Translations under genes and position numbers: made by a program
Origin: an uncultured Draconibacterium sp.
GTDB lineage: Bacteria > Bacteroidota > Bacteroidia > Bacteroidales > Prolixibacteraceae
NCBI RefSeq assembly: GCF_963677155.1
Contig: NZ_OY781884.1
Span: forward strand, 3,778,501 to 3,842,500
DNA length: 64,000 nt
Reading direction: 5' to 3'
Notes under the pieces: generated by a model
Seen by the model: the letters and a program-made list of their open reading frames with translations, nothing else
What the model was told of the DNA's origin: nothing
Database searches by the model: none
Part shown: positions 27,860 through 36,490 of the stretch, in pieces
Layout: the number at the start of each line of letters is the position of its first letter
How positions within the stretch are numbered: position 1 is the stretch's first letter

Positions 27860-29428
27860 ATGAATAGTACGAAAAAATCATTAACCGTTGATGAAATGAT
27901 GCGTGCTTACGATTTTATGCCCGAAACAATACAAACCATTAATAACGAGAACCTTTTGCCTCTGGGTTTAATTCGGCGTTTACAAAAATGTTATCCTCAG
28001 TGTTCCCAATTTTCAAAGCAAAAAGAACCTCTTTTTAAAGGGAAAACACATTACACTGGATTAATTGGTTTTCGCGAAATTTTGCATGTGCTGAAGAAGA
28101 ATGGAATTGAGTTGGGAGCTATCGGCGAACGCGAATTTTTCCTGGAAGTGTACCGTTTTATGGCTACCAAACACATCCTGAATACCATTGATTGGAGCAA
28201 CTATAAAAATGATCCGAATTATTGCCTGGTATTTCCGCAGCCGGATATGATTAACAAAACAGATGTGCAAAAATACCTGGATGCCGACAGCGGAGAAGAA
28301 CGGAGGAAAGTTGTTGAAGCTTACCAGTTAAAAACCAATCCGCACGACGGGAAGCAGAAACTGAACAAACCGTTCTTTTATAACGATGAGGGACAACTGG
28401 AAATCCTGGAAGGGAGCCAGCACAAATACCCGCCTATAAAACTGATTCTGGATGCCGGAACACAAAACTGTTTTGCTTTCTGCACTTATTGTTTCCGGCA
28501 TGCACAGGTTCGTGGCGACGAAGATATGTTTGTGCAACGCGATATTAGTCAGGTGCACAACTACCTAAAAAAGCATAAAGAAGTTTCCGACATTTTAATT
28601 ACCGGAGGCGATGCAGGTTATATTTCTTACAAGCGTTTGAAAGAGTACCTCACTCCAATTTTGGAAGATGACGAGTTGTTGCACATTCGTACGCTGCGAA
28701 TCGGTTCACGGGCTATCACTTTTCATCCTGAGCATTTGCTTACCGATCAGTTTAAGGATATACTGGAACTACTGAAAACTACTGTTGAAAATGGTATTCA
28801 GGTGGTTTGGATGTCACACACATCAACACCGCGGGAAATATTAAATCCAGGGGCTATTGCTGCCATTCAGCGTCTGAAAAAATATGGCATAAAGGTGAAG
28901 AGCCAAAGTCCGATTATGAACACCATAAGTTTGTATAGGGATGGAAATGGAAAGGTTGATGTTGATCGGTCGGCACAAAACTGGATTGATTTGGGCAATA
29001 TTTTGGCGATGGTTGGAATTGGTTTCCATTCAATGTATTGCGCACGGCCAACCGGCGAGCATCATCATTTTACAGCTCCTTTAGCTGACGTAACAAAAGT
29101 ATTCAATAAAGTGTATCGTAGTTTGGCGTCGATAAACCGTCCGTCGCGCTATATCACTATGACTTCTTCTGCCGGGAAAACTTCGTTAATGGGAACAACT
29201 GAGATTGATGGAGAAAAAGTGTTTGTGCTCAAATTCAACGAAGCCCGGAACATGGAGTGGATGGACCGCGTATATTTTGCAGAGTACGATGAGCAGGAGA
29301 ATACCATAGAAAAGTTAAAGCCCTATAAGGCCGACAAGTATTTTTACGAAGATGAACTGGAAGAGATTGAAGGCCGGTTGGAAGAAGCATTAATAAAGGA
29401 ATCGTTAAAAACGGTTAGTCATGATTAA
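27860..29428 (+). CDS. KamA-like radical SAM 2,3-aminomutase, probably acting on an acidic amino acid
   Basis: This 522-residue member of the lysine 2,3-aminomutase group uses a [4Fe-4S] cluster, SAM and PLP. The cluster cysteines are Cys204, Cys208 and Cys211 (CFAFCTYC), with Arg213 where LAM Arg134 binds the alpha-carboxylate. The PLP lysine is Lys440 (SSAGK). Without gaps back from this lysine, LAM Asp293 and Asp330, which hold the lysine side-chain amine, correspond to Arg396 and Thr433. Glutamate 2,3-aminomutase has Lys and Asn there. With PcaIJF-type neighbours, I infer conversion of 2-aminoadipate to 3-aminoadipate. The stop overlaps pcaI by 8 bases. Confidence 0.8.
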   Translation: MNSTKKSLTVDEMMRAYDFMPETIQTINNENLLPLGLIRRLQKCYPQCSQFSKQKEPLFKGKTHYTGLIGFREILHVLKKNGIELGAIGEREFFLEVYRFMATKHILNTIDWSNYKNDPNYCLVFPQPDMINKTDVQKYLDADSGEERRKVVEAYQLKTNPHDGKQKLNKPFFYNDEGQLEILEGSQHKYPPIKLILDAGTQNCFAFCTYCFRHAQVRGDEDMFVQRDISQVHNYLKKHKEVSDILITGGDAGYISYKRLKEYLTPILEDDELLHIRTLRIGSRAITFHPEHLLTDQFKDILELLKTTVENGIQVVWMSHTSTPREILNPGAIAAIQRLKKYGIKVKSQSPIMNTISLYRDGNGKVDVDRSAQNWIDLGNILAMVGIGFHSMYCARPTGEHHHFTAPLADVTKVFNKVYRSLASINRPSRYITMTSSAGKTSLMGTTEIDGEKVFVLKFNEARNMEWMDRVYFAEYDEQENTIEKLKPYKADKYFYEDELEEIEGRLEEALIKESLKTVSHD

Positions 29429-30140
29429 CAAGATCGTAAATTCGGCAAAAGAAGCGGTTGCCGGCATTTTCGACGGAGCAATCGTAATGATCAGTGGTTT
29501 TGGTGAAGCCGGTAGTCCGGTGGAATTGATTCATGCATTGGTCGATCAGGGAGCAAAAGATCTGACAGTGGTGAGTAACAATGCCGGAAGCGGACATGTT
29601 GGTTTGGCAGCGCTTATCGAAAACCGGCAGGTTAAAAAAATTCTTTGTTCCTTTCCACGTACTGCTATTTCTGTTGTTTTTCCCGAGTTATACCGGGCCG
29701 GAGAAATTGAGCTGGAATTAGTGCCGCAGGGAACACTGGCTGAACGCATTCGTGCAGGCGGGGCAGGAGTTCCGGCATTTTATACGCCTACAACGGTAAA
29801 TACTCCTTTGGCAGAAGGAAAAGAAATACGCGAATTTGATGGGAAACAATATGTTATGGAAAAAGCCATTCATGCTGATTTTGCTTTAGTAAAATGTGCT
29901 GCTGCCGATAAATACGGGAACCTCATTTACAACAAAACAGCCCGCAACTTTGGGCCGGTTATGTGTATGGCTGCTAAAACAACAATCGTACAGGCCAAAC
30001 AGGTGGTTGAGCTTGGTGCCATTGATCCTGAATATGTAGTAACACCGGGAATTTTTGTCCATCGGGTCGTGGAGATTTGTAATCCTGCCGATGAATCAAA
30101 ACTGGTTGCCGAAAATGTAAAATACCATGGAATCAGATAA
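29421..30140 (+). CDS. 3-oxoadipate CoA-transferase subunit A (PcaI-like)
   Basis: This 239-residue alpha subunit of a 3-oxoacid CoA-transferase matches PcaI of the beta-ketoadipate pathway closely. Shared features are SNNAGSGHVGLAAL, KKILCSFPR, the YRAGEIELELVPQGTLAERI stretch, ARNFGPVMCMAAKTTI and VTPGIFVHRVV. PcaIJ moves CoA from succinyl-CoA to 3-oxoadipate. No aromatic ring-cleavage genes are nearby, so 3-oxoadipate must come from elsewhere, probably from the aminomutase and aminotransferase of this operon. It overlaps both neighbours, which implies translational coupling. Confidence 0.88.
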   Translation: MINKIVNSAKEAVAGIFDGAIVMISGFGEAGSPVELIHALVDQGAKDLTVVSNNAGSGHVGLAALIENRQVKKILCSFPRTAISVVFPELYRAGEIELELVPQGTLAERIRAGGAGVPAFYTPTTVNTPLAEGKEIREFDGKQYVMEKAIHADFALVKCAAADKYGNLIYNKTARNFGPVMCMAAKTTIVQAKQVVELGAIDPEYVVTPGIFVHRVVEICNPADESKLVAENVKYHGIR

Positions 30141-30780
30141 TAAAACTATAGGTTGGAGCACTGGCGAAATGGCGCAAAAAGTTGCCATGGATATTCATGA
30201 TGGTGCGTATGTAAACCTTGGGATTGGCATTCCTGAAATGGTTGCCGGATTTATACCCGAAGGGCGAGAGGTGATCTATCATACCGAAAATGGTTTGCTG
30301 GGAATGGGAACGGTTGCTGAAGTTGGTAGTGAAGATCCGGAGTTGGTGAATGCCGGGAAAAAATATGTTACAGCCATTCCCGGAGCGGCTTTTTTTGATC
30401 ATGCCGATAGTTTTGCTATGATACGTGGCGGGCACATCGATATTTGTGTGCTGGGAGCTTATCAGGTTTCGGAAGAAGGTGATTTGGCCAACTGGTCTAC
30501 CGGTAATTCAAACGATATTCCCGCAGTGGGCGGCGCAATGGATTTGGTAGCCGGCGTGAAAACCATTTTTGTGATAACAAAACACACGACCAAAACCGGT
30601 GAGTCCAAAATTGTAAAACAGTGTACTTACCCTTTAACGGGGAAAAATGTAGTGAATCGTATCTACACCAATTACGCGGTAATTGATGTCAGACATGAGC
30701 GACTTTATGTGCGCGAACTGGCACCGGGAGTAAGTTTCGAGTTTTTGCAAAAACATACCGAAGCAACATTAAATCAATAA
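30127..30780 (+). CDS. 3-oxoadipate CoA-transferase subunit B (PcaJ-like)
   Basis: This 217-residue beta subunit carries the catalytic glutamate in the motif YHTENGLLGMG, which forms the glutamyl-CoA thioester. Other family motifs are GAYVNLGIGIPEMVA, GGHIDICVLGAYQVS, ANWSTGN and GGAMDLVAG. It overlaps the alpha subunit gene by 14 bases. The substrate assignment rests on the PcaI-like partner and the PcaF-like thiolase two genes on. Acetoacetate CoA-transferase is the main alternative. Confidence 0.87.
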   Translation: MESDNKTIGWSTGEMAQKVAMDIHDGAYVNLGIGIPEMVAGFIPEGREVIYHTENGLLGMGTVAEVGSEDPELVNAGKKYVTAIPGAAFFDHADSFAMIRGGHIDICVLGAYQVSEEGDLANWSTGNSNDIPAVGGAMDLVAGVKTIFVITKHTTKTGESKIVKQCTYPLTGKNVVNRIYTNYAVIDVRHERLYVRELAPGVSFEFLQKHTEATLNQ

Positions 30781-30786
30781 AAGAAG

Positions 30787-32121
30787 ATGGCTAAAAAAGA
30801 AAATAGCGAAGAAATATATAATAAGGCGCGCCAGGTAATAAGCGGCGGTGTAAGCCGCAATACTGTTTTCCGGATGCCTTATCCGAATTATGCCAACAGT
30901 GCTTCGGGCTGTTACATTACCGATATTGACGGTACAGTTCGTACTGATTTTGCCAATAATATGGCGGCATTAATTCATGGTCATTCATTCCCCCCAATTA
31001 TCGATGCGGTTATCGAACAACTAAAAAAAGGAACTGCTTATACGCTTGCTTCCGAAATTGAAGTTGCTTCTGCCACTCACCTGATCGAACGCGTGCAGAG
31101 TTTTGAACGTATTCGTTTTATGAATTCAGGTACCGAAGCTGTTATGGCTATGATAAAGGCGTCGAGGGCATTTACTGGCCGACCAAAAATTGCAAAAGCT
31201 GAGGGTGCTTATCATGGAACTTATGATTTTGCCGAGGTCAGTCAAATGGCAAATCCGTCGAATTGGGGAAATGAAGATCGGCCCAGCAGTGTTGCGCTTG
31301 CTCACGGAACACCGCCAGGCGTAACAAAAGACGTGGTCATTTATCCGTATAATAACATTGAACGAACGCTGAACATTTTGGATAAACATGCGGCAGATAT
31401 TGCCTGTGTTATTGTCGACCCTGTTCCTCACCGGGTAGGTTTGGTTCCCGGAAACCACGATTTTATAGAAGCACTTTACAGCTGGACCCGCAAAAACGAG
31501 GCCTTGCTGGTTTTCGATGAGGTGGTGACTTTTCGTGTGAATTACGGAGGAGCACAGGAAAATTATAGCGTGAAACCGGACCTGACTTCGCTTGGAAAGA
31601 TAATTGGCGGTGGATTCCCGGTTGGCGCAGTTGCCGGAAGAGCCGATGTAATGCAGGTTTTCGATCCGCATGAAAAAAATCTTCTGTTACCGTATTCGGG
31701 AACATTTTCTGCTAACCCGATAACCATGACTGCCGGTTATCAGGCCATGAAATACTATGATGCAGAAGCGGTGAAGCAATTAAACCGGCTTGCGGATGTA
31801 GCGGTGAAACAAATTCGCGAAGCCATAAAACTTGCGAATGTTCCGGTTTCTGTTACTGGCGCTGGTTCAATGTTTCGGATGCACCTTCGCCCTGATTCTC
31901 CAACAACATACCGCGAAGCTTACCTCGACAAAGAAGGTAAAAAGCTCGTAAATGAATTGCTGGATTACATGTATTACAAAGAAAATATGTTGATGATCAA
32001 CACTTTTTCGTGTATGCTTTCAACGGTAATGACACAAAAGGAGATCGATAAGTTAACCGAAGGATTGCACAGGACTTTCAAAGCGCTAAAACCAAAGATT
32101 GAAAAACTAAACAAATTATAA
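30787..32121 (+). CDS. class III aminotransferase of the beta-amino acid / GSA-aminomutase-like group
   Basis: This 444-residue PLP enzyme of fold type I resembles glutamate-1-semialdehyde aminomutase and the beta-transaminases that act on beta-phenylalanine. The PLP-binding lysine is Lys271 (LGKIIGGGFPVGA). The cofactor aspartate is Asp244 (VFDEVVTFR), and NSGTEA is at 113-118. An arginine-bearing N-terminus (GGVSRNTVFRMPYP) could bind a carboxylate, as in beta-transaminases. It starts 6 bases after pcaJ. I infer 3-aminoadipate to 3-oxoadipate with 2-oxoglutarate as acceptor. It is not the heme-pathway HemL, given its context. Confidence 0.82.
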   Translation: MAKKENSEEIYNKARQVISGGVSRNTVFRMPYPNYANSASGCYITDIDGTVRTDFANNMAALIHGHSFPPIIDAVIEQLKKGTAYTLASEIEVASATHLIERVQSFERIRFMNSGTEAVMAMIKASRAFTGRPKIAKAEGAYHGTYDFAEVSQMANPSNWGNEDRPSSVALAHGTPPGVTKDVVIYPYNNIERTLNILDKHAADIACVIVDPVPHRVGLVPGNHDFIEALYSWTRKNEALLVFDEVVTFRVNYGGAQENYSVKPDLTSLGKIIGGGFPVGAVAGRADVMQVFDPHEKNLLLPYSGTFSANPITMTAGYQAMKYYDAEAVKQLNRLADVAVKQIREAIKLANVPVSVTGAGSMFRMHLRPDSPTTYREAYLDKEGKKLVNELLDYMYYKENMLMINTFSCMLSTVMTQKEIDKLTEGLHRTFKALKPKIEKLNKL

Positions 32122-32123
32122 CT

Positions 32124-33326
32124 ATGAATGACGTTTTTATTTGTGATGCAATACGCACGCCTGTTGGAAAATATGGAGGTTCGTTGTCTGCTATCAGGGC
32201 TGATGATCTGGCGGCCATTCCCATAAAAAATTTGCTGGATCGCAACGATCAGATCGATCCGGCGGCTTTCGATGATGTAATTATAGGATGTGCCAACCAG
32301 GCTGGCGAAGACAACCGAAACATTGCGCGAATGGCTTTACTTTTAGCAGGAATGCCAGAGTCGGTTCCGGGAGTAACGGTCAATCGTTTGTGTTCTTCGG
32401 GGATGGAAGCGATTGGAATTGCTGCGCGGGCGATAAAAGCTGGCGAGGCAGAGCTGATGATTGCCGGCGGAGCTGAAAATATGTCGCGATCTCCATTGGT
32501 GATGCCAAAAGCTACGCAGGCTTTTTCCCGAAATGCAGAAATTTATGACTCTACCATCGGCTGGCGTTTTGTGAACGAAAAGTTTCAGGAGAAATATGGA
32601 ACTGATCCACTTATTTGCACTGCAGAAAATCTGGCCGATGAATTTAAGATCAGTCGCGAGGATCAGGATCGGTTTGCACATAATAGTCAGCTAAAAACAG
32701 TTGAAGCCCAAAAAAATGGAGCTTTAGCAAAGGAAATAATTCCGGTTTCTATACCACAACGAAAAGGAGATCCTGTGATTTTTGAAAAGGATGAACATCC
32801 GAGACTGACATCGCTGGAAAAACTGGTGTCATTAAATCCTGTTTATGGTCCGGGAACAACAGTAACTGCAGGCAATGCCTCGGGAATTAACGATGGTGCA
32901 GCGGCTGTAATTGTAGCTTCGGAAGCTGCAGTTAAGAAGTTCAATCTAACTCCGAAGGCCAGAATTCTGGGGACTCAGGCAGCAGGTGTGCCTCCGCGCA
33001 CCATGGGAATCGGACCGGTACCGGCTACTAATAAACTTTTAAAGCGGTTAGGAATGACACTTGACCAGATGGATATCATTGAATTAAACGAAGCATTTGC
33101 TGCTCAATCGCTGGCTTGCATTCGTGAGTTTGGGATGACAGACGATGATCCCCGTTTGAATCCACTTGGAGGAGCAATTGCACTCGGACACCCACTGGGT
33201 ATGTCGGGAGCTCGTTTGGTTACAACAGCAATTTATCAGCTGCAAAATTCAAACTCAAAATGCGCGCTTTGTACTATGTGTGTTGGCGTTGGTCAGGGAC
33301 TTTCAATGATATTGGAAAAGGTGTAA
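32124..33326 (+). CDS. 3-oxoadipyl-CoA thiolase (PcaF-like)
   Basis: This 400-residue thiolase has nucleophile Cys90 (NRLCSSGM), and later GHPLGMSGAR and CVGVGQG. The N-terminal half reads GCANQAGEDNRNIARMALLL and has the TIGWRF motif, both as in 3-oxoadipyl-CoA thiolases rather than short-chain acetoacetyl-CoA thiolases. It would cleave 3-oxoadipyl-CoA into succinyl-CoA and acetyl-CoA, the last step of the proposed route. It begins 2 bases after the aminotransferase. A hairpin repeat 25 bases downstream may separate it from the ALDH gene. Confidence 0.9.
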   Translation: MNDVFICDAIRTPVGKYGGSLSAIRADDLAAIPIKNLLDRNDQIDPAAFDDVIIGCANQAGEDNRNIARMALLLAGMPESVPGVTVNRLCSSGMEAIGIAARAIKAGEAELMIAGGAENMSRSPLVMPKATQAFSRNAEIYDSTIGWRFVNEKFQEKYGTDPLICTAENLADEFKISREDQDRFAHNSQLKTVEAQKNGALAKEIIPVSIPQRKGDPVIFEKDEHPRLTSLEKLVSLNPVYGPGTTVTAGNASGINDGAAAVIVASEAAVKKFNLTPKARILGTQAAGVPPRTMGIGPVPATNKLLKRLGMTLDQMDIIELNEAFAAQSLACIREFGMTDDDPRLNPLGGAIALGHPLGMSGARLVTTAIYQLQNSNSKCALCTMCVGVGQGLSMILEKV

Positions 33327-33350
33327 CAATATATTTGGCATTAGCTGGGT

Positions 33351-33375
33351 GGCATTTCCCCTTGAGGGAAATGCC
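33351..33375. repeat. perfect hairpin between the thiolase and ALDH7 genes
   Basis: GGCATTTCCC and GGGAAATGCC are perfect 10-base arms around CTTGA. GATAGGCAAAGGGG follows. It has the look of a dispersed intergenic palindrome and could act as a transcript-processing or termination hairpin. Confidence 0.55.
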
Positions 33376-33432
33376 GATAGGCAAAGGGGTAATGATAATT
33401 TAAAACAAAGAAAATACTAAAAAATAAACAAG

Positions 33433-34974
33433 ATGAAAATTGACATTTCAAAAGAATTAGAACAGTTAGGTATTAGTGACGTAAATAATGGTATTTGCAC
33501 CGGAACCGAATGGAGAACAACATCCGGTGCAGTTGTTGAGTCGTTTTCTCCGTCGGACGGGGAATTGATTGCATCTGTAAATCAGGCGACTGCAGCCGAC
33601 TACCACGAAGTGGTGGAAAAAGCAAAAGATGCTTTTAAGGTGTGGCGCATGGTGCCGGCTCCAAAGCGCGGCGAGATTGTGCGTCAGATTGGTTTGGAAC
33701 TTCGGAAGTATAAGGAACCGCTCGGAAAGCTTGTTTCGTACGAAATGGGTAAAATCTATCAGGAAGGCCTGGGCGAGGTGCAGGAGATGATTGATATCTG
33801 CGATTTTGCCGTTGGCCAGTCGCGCCAACTTTATGGTTTTACTATGCACTCCGAACGCGAAAAACACCGGATGTACGACCAATATCATCCGTTGGGAATT
33901 GTTGGAGTAGTTTCAGCCTTTAACTTCCCGGTAGCTGTTTGGGCCTGGAATGCAATGATCGCAATGGTGGCAGGCGATGTAGTAATTTGGAAACCATCAT
34001 CAAAAGTATTTTTATGTGCCATTGCCGTTCACAATATTGTTGCCAAAGTTTTAAAAGAAAATGATGTTCCTGAAGGTGTTTTGAATTTGGTAGCAGCAGG
34101 TTCACGCGAATTGGGCGACGAGTTTTTTAGCGACAAAAATATTCCGCTGGTGTCGTTTACCGGCTCAACAAAAATTGGTAAAAAGGTTGGTGGCCTTGTC
34201 GGTCAGCGTTTGGGAAAAACAATTCTGGAACTTGGCGGAAACAATGCCATAATAATTACGCCAGAGGCCGATCTTGAAATGGCACTTCGGGCGGTTGTTT
34301 TTGGCGCAGTTGGTACTTGCGGGCAGCGTTGTACTTCTACCCGCCGCATTATCGTTCACGATTCGGTTTACGAAGATTTCAAAGACCGCTTGGTGGCTGT
34401 TTATGAAAATTTACCCATCGGTCATGCATTAGATGAAAAAACACTGGTTGGTCCGCTGGTTGATCATTGGGCGGTGGATACCTATTTGGCTGCCATTGAA
34501 AAGGTGAAGACACAGGGCGGAAAACTGTTGATTGGAGGAGAAGTATTGACTGGAGAAGGATATGAATCAGGATGCTTTGTAACGCCGAGTATCGCCGAGG
34601 TGGAGAATGATTACGATATTGTTCAGGACGAAACTTTTGCCCCATTGCTGTACATGATTCGTTATTCAGAATTTGATGAAGCGATTCGTTTACACAATGA
34701 TGTACCACAGGGATTATCATCGGCAATTTTTTCAACGCACATGTTGGAAACTGAGAAATTCTTGTCGCATGAAGGTTCGGATTGTGGAATTGCCAATGTA
34801 AATATTGGTACCTCAGGTGCCGAAATTGGTGGTGCTTTTGGTGGTGAGAAAGAAACTGGTGGTGGTCGCGAGTCGGGTTCCGATGCCTGGAAAGCCTACA
34901 TGCGGCGCCAAACCAATACAATAAATTATAGTACAGAGCTTCCGTTGGCTCAAGGAATTGAGTTTAATGTGTGA
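33433..34974 (+). CDS. ALDH7-type L-2-aminoadipate-6-semialdehyde (piperideine-6-carboxylate) dehydrogenase
   Basis: This 513-residue aldehyde dehydrogenase resembles ALDH7A1 (antiquitin) and bacterial AmaB. Catalytic residues are Cys300 in the typical GTCGQRCTSTRR motif and Glu266 in LELGGNN. SAFNFPVAVWAWN and the ALDH7-like tail GGAFGGEKETGGGRESGSDAWKAYMRR are also present. It would oxidise 2-aminoadipate semialdehyde with NAD+ to 2-aminoadipate. Placed between the aminomutase operon and a saccharopine reductase-like gene, it ties the cluster to lysine breakdown. Confidence 0.9.
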   Translation: MKIDISKELEQLGISDVNNGICTGTEWRTTSGAVVESFSPSDGELIASVNQATAADYHEVVEKAKDAFKVWRMVPAPKRGEIVRQIGLELRKYKEPLGKLVSYEMGKIYQEGLGEVQEMIDICDFAVGQSRQLYGFTMHSEREKHRMYDQYHPLGIVGVVSAFNFPVAVWAWNAMIAMVAGDVVIWKPSSKVFLCAIAVHNIVAKVLKENDVPEGVLNLVAAGSRELGDEFFSDKNIPLVSFTGSTKIGKKVGGLVGQRLGKTILELGGNNAIIITPEADLEMALRAVVFGAVGTCGQRCTSTRRIIVHDSVYEDFKDRLVAVYENLPIGHALDEKTLVGPLVDHWAVDTYLAAIEKVKTQGGKLLIGGEVLTGEGYESGCFVTPSIAEVENDYDIVQDETFAPLLYMIRYSEFDEAIRLHNDVPQGLSSAIFSTHMLETEKFLSHEGSDCGIANVNIGTSGAEIGGAFGGEKETGGGRESGSDAWKAYMRRQTNTINYSTELPLAQGIEFNV

Positions 34975-35054
34975 AATAAATCGAAGATGTAATGCGATGC
35001 ATTATTTCACTGGGTGAATGTAAATTGACGAACGAAGCCCCGAAATTGGAAGAT

Positions 35055-35087
35055 ATTCATCGGATGACTTCAAGTCATCCGATGAAT
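35055..35087. repeat. long perfect palindrome upstream of the second saccharopine reductase-like gene
   Basis: ATTCATCGGATGACTT (35055-35070) and AAGTCATCCGATGAAT (35072-35087) are perfect 16-base arms around a single C. It lies in the 147-base gap after the ALDH7 gene and may be a terminator-like hairpin or a dispersed palindrome. Confidence 0.6.
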
Positions 35088-35121
35088 AAATAACAGGGTT
35101 CGTAGCTAATAGCTAAAAAGT

Positions 35122-36474
35122 ATGAAAAACATATTAATTTTTGGAGCCGGTAGGTCGAGTATATTTTTGCTCACCTACCTGGCTGAAAATGCATCAAAAT
35201 ACCACTGGCACATAAAAGTTGTAGATGCAGAAGAAAGCGATCTTGTTAAAGCCTTAAAACTGTCATTCTCAATAATAAATGTGAGGGATGAATTTGCCCG
35301 CGATCAGGAGGTTCGTAAAGCCGATCTGGTAATATCCATGTTGCCTGCACGCTTTCATAAATTGGTCATGCAATCTTGTCTGAAATTCTCGAAAAGTATG
35401 TTTACCGCTTCTTACGAAAGTAAAGAAATACAGCAAGTTGAGGATGACGTAAAAAGCAACGGTCTGTTGTTTTTGAACGAGTGCGGTTTAGATCCCGGCC
35501 TCGATCACATGTCAGCCATGCGTGTGATCAACCAGATTAAAAAGGAAGGTCACCAGTTGGAGGCTTTTGAATCGTTTACCGGCGGTTTGGTTGCACCCGA
35601 ATCGGATGATAATCCGTGGCATTACAAGTTTAGCTGGAATCCGCGAAATGTAGTTTTGGCAGGGCAGGGAGGCCCGGCACAATTTATTCAGAAGGGGAAG
35701 GTGAAATACATTTCTTACAACCGTTTATTCCGCCGGACTGAGTTGATAAAAGTTGATGATTACGGCTGGTTTGAAGGTTATGCCAACCGCGACTCCTTGA
35801 GTTATGTTGAGAAATATGGTTTGCAGGAAGTACCTACTGTTTTTCGGGGAACTTTACGTCGTCCTGGTTTTTGCAAGGCGTGGAATGTATTTGTTCAGTT
35901 GGGCGCTACCAGCGATGAACATTACATTGATAATGTGGAAGACATGACTTACCGTGAGTTTATCAATTCTTTTCTATACTATCATCCGGCCGATACAATT
36001 GACTTGAAATTGTATCATTCTATGCAAATTCCTATGGATTCAGAGATCATCCCAAAGCTGGAGTGGCTGGGAATTTTTGATAATCGAAAAATAGGCTTAA
36101 AACGTGCTACTCCTGCCCAGGTGATGGAAAAGTTACTTTCGGAGAAATGGCAATTAATGCCCGATGATAAAGATATGATAGTGATGTGGCATAAGTTTGA
36201 ATACCTCGATCGCGACACGAGGGAGAAAGTGGAGAAGAATAGCTCGTTGGTGGTTATTGGCGAGTCGGGAGAGAAAACAGCCATGGCAAAAACGGTTGGT
36301 TTACCACTTGCAGTTGCAGCAAAATTGTTTTTAACCGGCCGACTAAATCAAATTGGTTGTTTAATTCCAACACTCCCCGATATTTATGAGCCAATTTTAA
36401 ATGAGCTGGAAAGTTTTGGTATCAAATTCAGAGAAATGGAGAAAAGCTTGGAAGGTCAGGAGAATATCAATTAA
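35122..36474 (+). CDS. second saccharopine reductase-like dehydrogenase
   Basis: This 450-residue protein is paralogous to the product of 25997-27328. It has an N-terminal NILIFGAGRSSIFLLTYL nucleotide-binding loop, TASYESKEIQQVEDD, the ECGLDPGLDHMSAMRVI signature, NPWHYKFSWNPRN and GTLRRPGFC. It could cleave saccharopine or act in the reverse direction. Two Lys9-like copies flanking one operon suggest different partners or directions. Lysine-forming activity cannot be excluded. The gap upstream contains a strong palindrome, so separate transcription is possible. Confidence 0.82.
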   Translation: MKNILIFGAGRSSIFLLTYLAENASKYHWHIKVVDAEESDLVKALKLSFSIINVRDEFARDQEVRKADLVISMLPARFHKLVMQSCLKFSKSMFTASYESKEIQQVEDDVKSNGLLFLNECGLDPGLDHMSAMRVINQIKKEGHQLEAFESFTGGLVAPESDDNPWHYKFSWNPRNVVLAGQGGPAQFIQKGKVKYISYNRLFRRTELIKVDDYGWFEGYANRDSLSYVEKYGLQEVPTVFRGTLRRPGFCKAWNVFVQLGATSDEHYIDNVEDMTYREFINSFLYYHPADTIDLKLYHSMQIPMDSEIIPKLEWLGIFDNRKIGLKRATPAQVMEKLLSEKWQLMPDDKDMIVMWHKFEYLDRDTREKVEKNSSLVVIGESGEKTAMAKTVGLPLAVAAKLFLTGRLNQIGCLIPTLPDIYEPILNELESFGIKFREMEKSLEGQENIN

Positions 36475-36490
36475 AAGCAAGGTATTTAAC

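Noticed and set aside
30787-32121. HemL (glutamate-1-semialdehyde aminomutase) for heme synthesis
   Set aside because: The fold is related, but the N-terminal motif and the tight operon with CoA-transferase and thiolase genes favour a beta-amino acid aminotransferase.
29421-33326. An ordinary aromatic beta-ketoadipate operon
   Set aside because: PcaI, PcaJ and PcaF homologues are present but no ring-cleavage dioxygenase, cycloisomerase, decarboxylase or enol-lactone hydrolase lies nearby. The operon instead contains an aminomutase and an aminotransferase.
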